Origin: Paulownia fortunei
Lineage: Eukaryota; Streptophyta; Magnoliopsida; Lamiales; Paulowniaceae
Assembly (NCBI GenBank): GCA_019321725.1
Contig: CM033115.1
Coordinates: forward strand, 15,696,673 to 15,760,672
Direction: 5' to 3'
Length of the DNA stretch: 64,000 bases
Shown: piece after piece, positions 58,510 through 64,000 of the stretch
How the letters are laid out: each line of letters begins with the position of its first letter
Numbering within the stretch: the stretch's first letter is position 1
The notes under the pieces: generated by a model
What the model was told of the DNA's origin: nothing
The model's database searches: none
Seen by the model: the letters and a program-made list of their open reading frames with translations, nothing else
Translations under genes and position numbers: made by a program

Positions 58510-59850
58510 ACAAAAGAGGGGCATAATAGTCATTTTGCTCTAAAGGGCACTCCCATATTTCAACATACATTTTTTGGATGTTTAAAGGCATATTAGGACA
58601 TAATTCGCTTATTCATGATTTCCTATAGTGTTTCCACATTTTACCATTTTTCATAAATTTCCAAAGAAAAGGGCAATTCAATCATTTTGTCCTCTGAGAC
58701 GTTTTCGTTAGTGCAAGTTTCATTTTTCAGCATTTCTACATAATCTAGGATACTTTTATTTTTTATTTTTCTCAATTTTCCCCAAGGAGAATTGACATTT
58801 CGTTCACTTCTCTCCTAAAAGGGTATTTTCATATTTTTCATGTTTTTTACAGCAGCATAACACACTATTCTCTGTATTTTTCTTGATTTCCATATTTTTT
58901 TTCTTATATTTACCAAATTCACACATAAATAAAGGCATTTTCGGCATTTAACCCTTCAGGAATTTTTGACATTTCACACACATATTTTGAGGACCTTAAA
59001 ATGATTCCAAACATATTCTGAACATTTCAAATTTTTAGGTATTTTCTAGAAATTTTTCACTATTTTCGAAATATAAGGTCACAAAGGCCATTTCAGCCCC
59101 CAAGGGCCTTTTGATCGTCTTTTCCAGAAATAAAAAAAAAAAAAAAAAATAGAATTCCATGGTTAGCCAATTAGGACCGTGTTTGCATCCACACTTGACC
59201 ATCAACCCATGGAGGGTATTTGGGTCATTGCATGAAAGTTAAATCCACATAGGGGCATTTAGGACATCTCACAACACCAACACTACTTTGAGCCTCGACT
59301 AGGGGTTACACTCGTATTTTGCATGCATCACAAACACCTTCACCCAAGAATGGGCGTTTTGGTCATTTATAGGTACTTTTTTCATTTAGAAACCCCTTCT
59401 CCCCTCCCAAAAAAAATAAAAAAAATAAAAAATAAAAAAGACATTTTGCGAACTTTAGACATTATTAACCCTAAGGAGAGTACTTTGATTTATCTCCACA
59501 CAAGATCATGCACTTGAGCCCCCCAAAGAGCATTTTGATCATTTTTCACTCGAGCTCCCAAAGAGCATTTTGATCATTTTAGCCCAAAGAAAAGCATTTT
59601 AAACATCTACATCCATTTCTCATGCAATTGACCCAAAAAAAGGGCGGCCCAAAAGAATGCACTACAATTACTTTTAGACATTTTCATGTATTTTGGCCCG
59701 CTAAGGGTAATTTGGTCATTTCTCTCATTTTAATTTCCACAAAGAGCACTTACTAACACATCCATGCATTCTTAACCAAGGAGGTCATTTTAGCAACTAT
59801 CACATCTTCCCTCCTTCCCGGAGGGCATTTTAGTCGCTTCACATATACTT
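58510..59850. repeat. Cluster of a recurring GGGCATTTTGGTCATTT-like phrase
   Basis: At least eleven variants, among them GGGGCATAATAGTCATTTTG (near 58518), GGGCAATTCAATCATTTTG (58672), GGGCCTTTTGATCGTC (59104), GGGTATTTGGGTCATT (59214), GGGGCATTTAGGACATC (59253), GGGCGTTTTGGTCATTT (59352), GAGCATTTTGATCATTTT twice (59528, 59563), GGGTAATTTGGTCATTT (59705) and GGGCATTTTAGTCGCTT (59823). Spacing is irregular. No coding capacity. Such phrases occur in untranslated parts of some plant LTR elements, but the class here is unknown. Confidence 0.55.
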
Positions 59851-60700
59851 TGGCCCATAAAGGGTGTTATCAACACAAATATGTGACTTTTACACATCAC
59901 TTTTTATATATTTCCCACTTAAGGATTTTCACACACATCACACACACGTTATACTTGGGCATTTTCCACTCATATTTGGAGCATTTCATCACATCATGAC
60001 ATGGCTACACTTTATACATGTGCATCCACATTCATGCTCATGTAATTTAGTTATCATTACATTCCTTAAATACCTATCCCATCATACACCATTCGCATGA
60101 CTTGCATGCTTGCGTCCCTTGAATTTGGGACCCTCGCCATACTGATTTTTGTTTCCACTCACAAGTACAAACATCACCTTCGCGCATTGCACACACTTTT
60201 GAGCAATATCTCACACACATTTCTGCACGCACTCTAAATGCAATTCCTCTCACTCCTGGTGCACCTAAGTTCTAGTCCTTCACATATTTATGCACTTTAT
60301 AATTTCCAAAATTCAAATCCCACATATATCCACAAACACAAATCAATCTAACAAAGTCATGTCGAATTAGTTGCCCACGGGGATAAAAAAATTATGCAAA
60401 GTTGTTCATCATTATTTTTAATCATTACAAATTTAATTATTTAATTATTACGTATCATTATTCTTAATTATATTTACCTCCTCGTTGTCTAATCGTTTTT
60501 TTAATCATTTCATGATTCAAAATCTCTCATCATTACTTAATTAGTGTTTAAATTACCTAATCATTATTTAATTAAAATATTTTAAAAAGCCTAATTATCA
60601 TCTAAATTATTACCTAATCATTGATAATCATTTTCTAATTACAATTCCTAATGATTTTGACAAAATTTAACCACCCCACATTTTCCCATATATTTGGAAC
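59851..60700. other. Intergenic sequence
   Basis: CA-rich stretch with many CACACA and CATCACA words, then AT-rich sequence with repeated TAATCATTA-type text (60,410-60,660). No gene called. Confidence 0.4.
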
Positions 60701-61139
60701 AATTATTCAAAAATGCCCATCTGCGAACTAGATCAGATCACGGTTCACGAATCGTTGGTTATGGTTCGAAACCGACAGTTCCATGATTTGAGATTTTTCG
60801 ACCCTTAACCGTAACCAACAAGGTCGGTTACGGTCTGAGTTTTGGAACCGCTGGACCGATTCCAGTTAACCGCCGAACCCTTGAATTTTATTTTTTTTTA
60901 ATTTTGAAAATTTTTTAACTTAATAAAAAAAATTAACTTAAATTTGAAAAAAAAGCTAAAATTTAAATTATATATTTAAAAATAATTTAAAAAAAAATAG
61001 CTTAAACTTACGTATCCTCTTAGGGTATAGAGAAATCAAAATCCACGTAATTTTCTTACATTTTTACCCTTCTTAACTTAGGAAATGGTGTGTCTCAATC
61101 ACTCTAACTCGTTCCCGCTGTCGTTCCATCTGTATCATC

Positions 61140-63164
61140 ATCTTGATCTTTCTCTGAATTCGGTTGACCTTGTTTTTGTATAGAGGCCTTGATCCAATTA
61201 TCAAAACATACTTGGGGCTTCTAAATTCTCGGGAGACAAGATTGATTATTTCTCACTCAATATATTATCTCTCGCACTGAACACTTGTTCTACTGCAATG
61301 GTTGAGGCGGGTGAAGCAAGTATCTCTTTTGCCATTACGGATAAAATTGGATAAATTTGCTGCTTTTGTAACTACCATCGCAAAATGTCAAACTCTCTAT
61401 CATAATCTATCTCATTAAATTTAAATAAAACATTAAAATAATTTTCAAGTTTCTGGCTAGAACTTGAGGATCCTTTAGGATATTTATTTCGTTCCTTAAC
61501 TAAAAGTTGTGCGGTTGTAAGCATAGAACTACTACTGCTATTATTACAGTGTATATCAAATTGAGTTAATTGTGAGTCATATTTTGAACTATATTTATTA
61601 TAAATTTTATTTAAAAGTGTTCTAACTTTAAATATTATATTTTCTATAAGCTTTATAATAAATTATTAACATATTTTGTAAATCATATAATTTAAGTATA
61701 GGGTCAAAAACAACGGCGACTAAATTAATTTCTGAAATTTCTAAAAAATATTTTTTCCATTTATATTGTATTAATAAAACACAATTTACTTAATTTTAGT
61801 ATTCGGAGTTAATGTTATCATGTAAAATCGATGCAATATTATAATCATTTAATAATACTAAATGAGAAGTTTGAAAATAAACATTAAATAATTGTAAAGT
61901 AGCATCATTAAATATTTTTAAAATATTATAATTTTTTTCACATATTATCCAATGGTGTGGATATAAATGCAAATGAGTAGTAGCAGTTTATAATAAAAAA
62001 CTGATATAATAAATTTTTATAATTAAAAGATTTTTCTAATAATCTATATGTTGAATTCCAACGGATTGTAACATCCTATGAAAATTTTTTAGGCCTCATG
62101 ACATTGGCCTTGCAAAATCTAAATCAATATTTATTGATGTGTGGATGTGTCCATAAATAAGAAAATATTTACCTAATAGGTTTAACTTGATTTTCTAAAA
62201 CTTTTAATCCATCTTGTACACATAAATTTAAAATATGACATATATATCTAATATGAAAAAAGTTACCATCAATTGAAGGTTGACATGCAGTTTTAAGATC
62301 ATCAATACTAACATTATTAGCTGCAACATTGTCAAATAATATTAAAAAAAATATTAATTAAATTATATTATTCTAATATTAAAAATATAATTCGAAAAAT
62401 ATTTAAAACTGTGTGTGGACCATCAAATACTCTATATACAAGTAATCTTTTTTGAACTATTCAAGAATTATTAATCTAATAATATGTAATATTCATATAT
62501 GAATGTATTTGCCAATAGTCACTTCAAATATCACTATATAAACAAATTTTATTATTTACATTGTTTAATATTTTTTTAACTCTTTTTTAGTTTTATTATA
62601 TAATTTTTTTACATGACGTGTTAGTATAGTTCATAGAATATCTTTAGTCGTTGGATTATATATTGTTTGTATTAATTCATTAAAAAAAATTATTTGCAAA
62701 ACTAAAACTAAGATATTCAAAAGAAATAAATATAATTAAATTTTCTCTAAATCTAATATCATTATATTTAAATAAAAAAAGATCGTTACCTCCACCAAGC
62801 CTGAAAGATGTAAACAATGGTATTTGACTTTGGATACGGTTAATGTCAAATTTCACCGAATGCTTATTTTTTACATGTATTTTTAAGGATTCATAACCTC
62901 ATCTGCATTAAAATTTGTAAGATTGTGAACAATACTTACACTTTGCTTGCATTTATCTATTTATAAGTGTCACTTTGCCGAAATATTTGGTAAAAATAGA
63001 AAATTTGATAGATGGAGTAGATCGAATATAATCATCGCTAATTCTTTTTTAAATAGTAAACAAGTGAGTTTATTTTTTATCTCAACTTCATAATCGATAT
63101 TGAGCCTTGGTTACTCGTCGGTAGCGGACATCTTTCCCTTACCTCTGTTGCTTGAACCAACCAT
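61140..63164 (-). pseudogene. hAT transposase pseudogene, BED/RICESLEEPER type
   Basis: On the minus strand an ATG at 63164 begins MVGSSNRGKGKMSATDE, then a stop. Further in the same direction come the transposase core texts VAANNVSIDDLKTACQPS (62340-62285), LNLCVQDGLKVLENQVKP (near 62225-62175), a MRPKKFS...RWNSTY stretch (near 62100-62045), and the hATC dimerisation domain (EILASPASTIAVEQVFSARD, 61325-61266, followed by LSPENLEAPSMF). In active relatives this domain pairs subunits and the core cuts DNA. Here dozens of stops and shifts rule out a working protein. Confidence 0.8.
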
Positions 63165-63455
63165 TTTTTGATAAATAATAAAAATTTAGTATAAAAAATT
63201 GAATAATGAATAATAGAAGATGAAAGAAATGAAATATGAAAAATAATTTAATAAAACTATTAAAATGGAATAAAATATAGAATATAAAATTAAGAATGAA
63301 TAATTGATAGTAAAAAATTAGAGAATTGAGAATTGAGAATTAAAAAATTAAAGTATAAATAAAAAAAAGAATATTTTAAAAAAAAAATAATAATAATAAT
63401 AATTTTTGACCATTAACAACGATAATTTAGCTTTACCAAAAACAACTAAAGGCTG

Positions 63456-63532
63456 CAGAATTTTTGCTTTAATTCTTTAGTAATCATTACCAACAACAGC
63501 AGGATTTTTGCTTTAATTCTTTAGTAATCAGA
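63456..63532. repeat. Short tandem-like direct repeat
   Basis: ATTTTTGCTTTAATTCTTTA followed by GTAATCA occurs twice, about 46 bp apart. Confidence 0.9.
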
Positions 63533-63649
63533 GCAGGCCAACCTAAAGAATATATAATGAATCATCAATATGTATTTATATTATACAATTAGAAATTAAG
63601 GTTATTTATATAATTAGGGGAATAGTCCAAATGTGGGAGTAATTAGCTA

Positions 63650-64000
63650 CAGCGGTGTATACAATTTGGTTAATCTATTAAATCGAAATGAAATCAAAAT
63701 TTTGGTTCGCACCGAAATCGAACTAATAATTTTGATTCGTTTTTTTTTTTTTAAACTTTTTGATTTTCGGTTCGGTTTCGTTTTTTTTTTCTAAATTCAG
63801 TTAATCGAATCGAACCGAAAACCAAATCAATATTTTTATATTATATTTTATACTATTTTTATTTTAAAATTTATATTTTTATATTTATTATTTTTTTTAA
63901 TATTTTTTTTATGTTTTTCTCACTCATAATAAATAAAAAATATATTTATAATAATATTATTTAGTTTTTATTTATTTATTTTAAAAAAAAAATTGATTAA
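63650..64000. mobile_element. Start of another short element at the window edge
   Basis: Begins CAGCGGTGTATACAATTTGG and goes on with GGTTCGG/CCGAA-rich text (CGGTTCGGTTTCG, CGAATCGAACCGAAAACC). This is the usual look of hAT-type non-autonomous elements starting CAGCGGTG. The other end is outside the window. Confidence 0.5.

Larger units (their letters stand above)
60720..63640 (-). mobile_element. Decayed hAT (RICESLEEPER-like) transposon
   Basis: Bounded only roughly. The left part (60,730-60,890) has the GGTT-rich subterminal text typical of these elements (CGGTTCACGAATCG, GGTTACGGTCTGAG, AACCGCTGGACCG). The transposase remnant lies on the minus strand to the right. I could not find a clean pair of terminal repeats or an 8-bp target duplication. 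Confidence 0.55.

Noticed and set aside
58510..59850. CRISPR-like array
   Set aside because: The phrases vary and are irregularly spaced, there is no constant repeat length, and the context is a plant genome.
1..64000. tRNA, rRNA or snoRNA genes
   Set aside because: Reading through both strands I saw no tRNA-like A and B boxes with a matching fold and no rRNA text. A covariance-model scan would be needed to exclude small ones.

Overview
The window is nuclear DNA from a flowering plant, most likely a eudicot. It is AT-rich, its genes are split by GT-AG introns, and plant retrotransposons, hAT-type elements, MITEs and microsatellites fill most of the rest. I recognise two gene families and saw no rRNA, tRNA or CRISPR array.

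Positions 1-35,000 hold a small cluster of plastid-type fatty acyl-CoA reductase genes of the MALE STERILITY 2 (FAR2) kind. FAR copy 1 (2951-4888, +) is a broken, chimeric pseudogene. FAR copy 2 (10781-14067, +) and FAR copy 3 (30355-27153, -) each rebuild into a full nine-exon reading frame of 563 and 567 codons. Seven of their nine exons (2-8) have identical lengths. A fourth copy survives only as a promoter (about 21,937-22,348, +). Copies 1 and 2 form a direct tandem duplication that includes their promoters. Copy 3 and the orphan promoter lie on a diverged inverted duplication with arms at about 14,890-22,348 and 30,400-34,830. One arm boundary falls inside a hAT-type MITE. A 2.26-kb LTR element that codes only for a gag-like protein interrupts one arm, and the other arm keeps the empty site. 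A copia element landed just upstream of where the fourth copy's start codon should be, and truncated retroelement pieces now occupy its gene body.

Positions 35,000-46,500 hold no gene that I can support: MITEs, a LINE RNase H fragment, short tandem repeats, and a polypurine tract.

Positions 46,736-55,071 (+) hold an intron-rich P-class pentatricopeptide repeat (PPR) gene resembling the Arabidopsis At1g76280 family. At least 13 exons join in frame except for one missing G in exon 6. Its last large intron carries a 0.93-kb, almost perfectly palindromic fold-back element set between TA microsatellites.

Positions 55,100-64,000 hold short tandem repeats, a 1.3-kb stretch that keeps repeating a GGGCATTTTGGTCATTT-like phrase, a decayed hAT (RICESLEEPER-like) transposase on the minus strand, and the start of another repeat at the right edge.

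Functionally, the two intact reductases would make fatty alcohol in plastids, in the family's known role of pollen-wall and other lipid-barrier synthesis. The PPR protein would act on organelle RNA. I see no link between these genes. I did not find a convincing new molecular system; the most interesting material is the rearrangement history of the reductase cluster.
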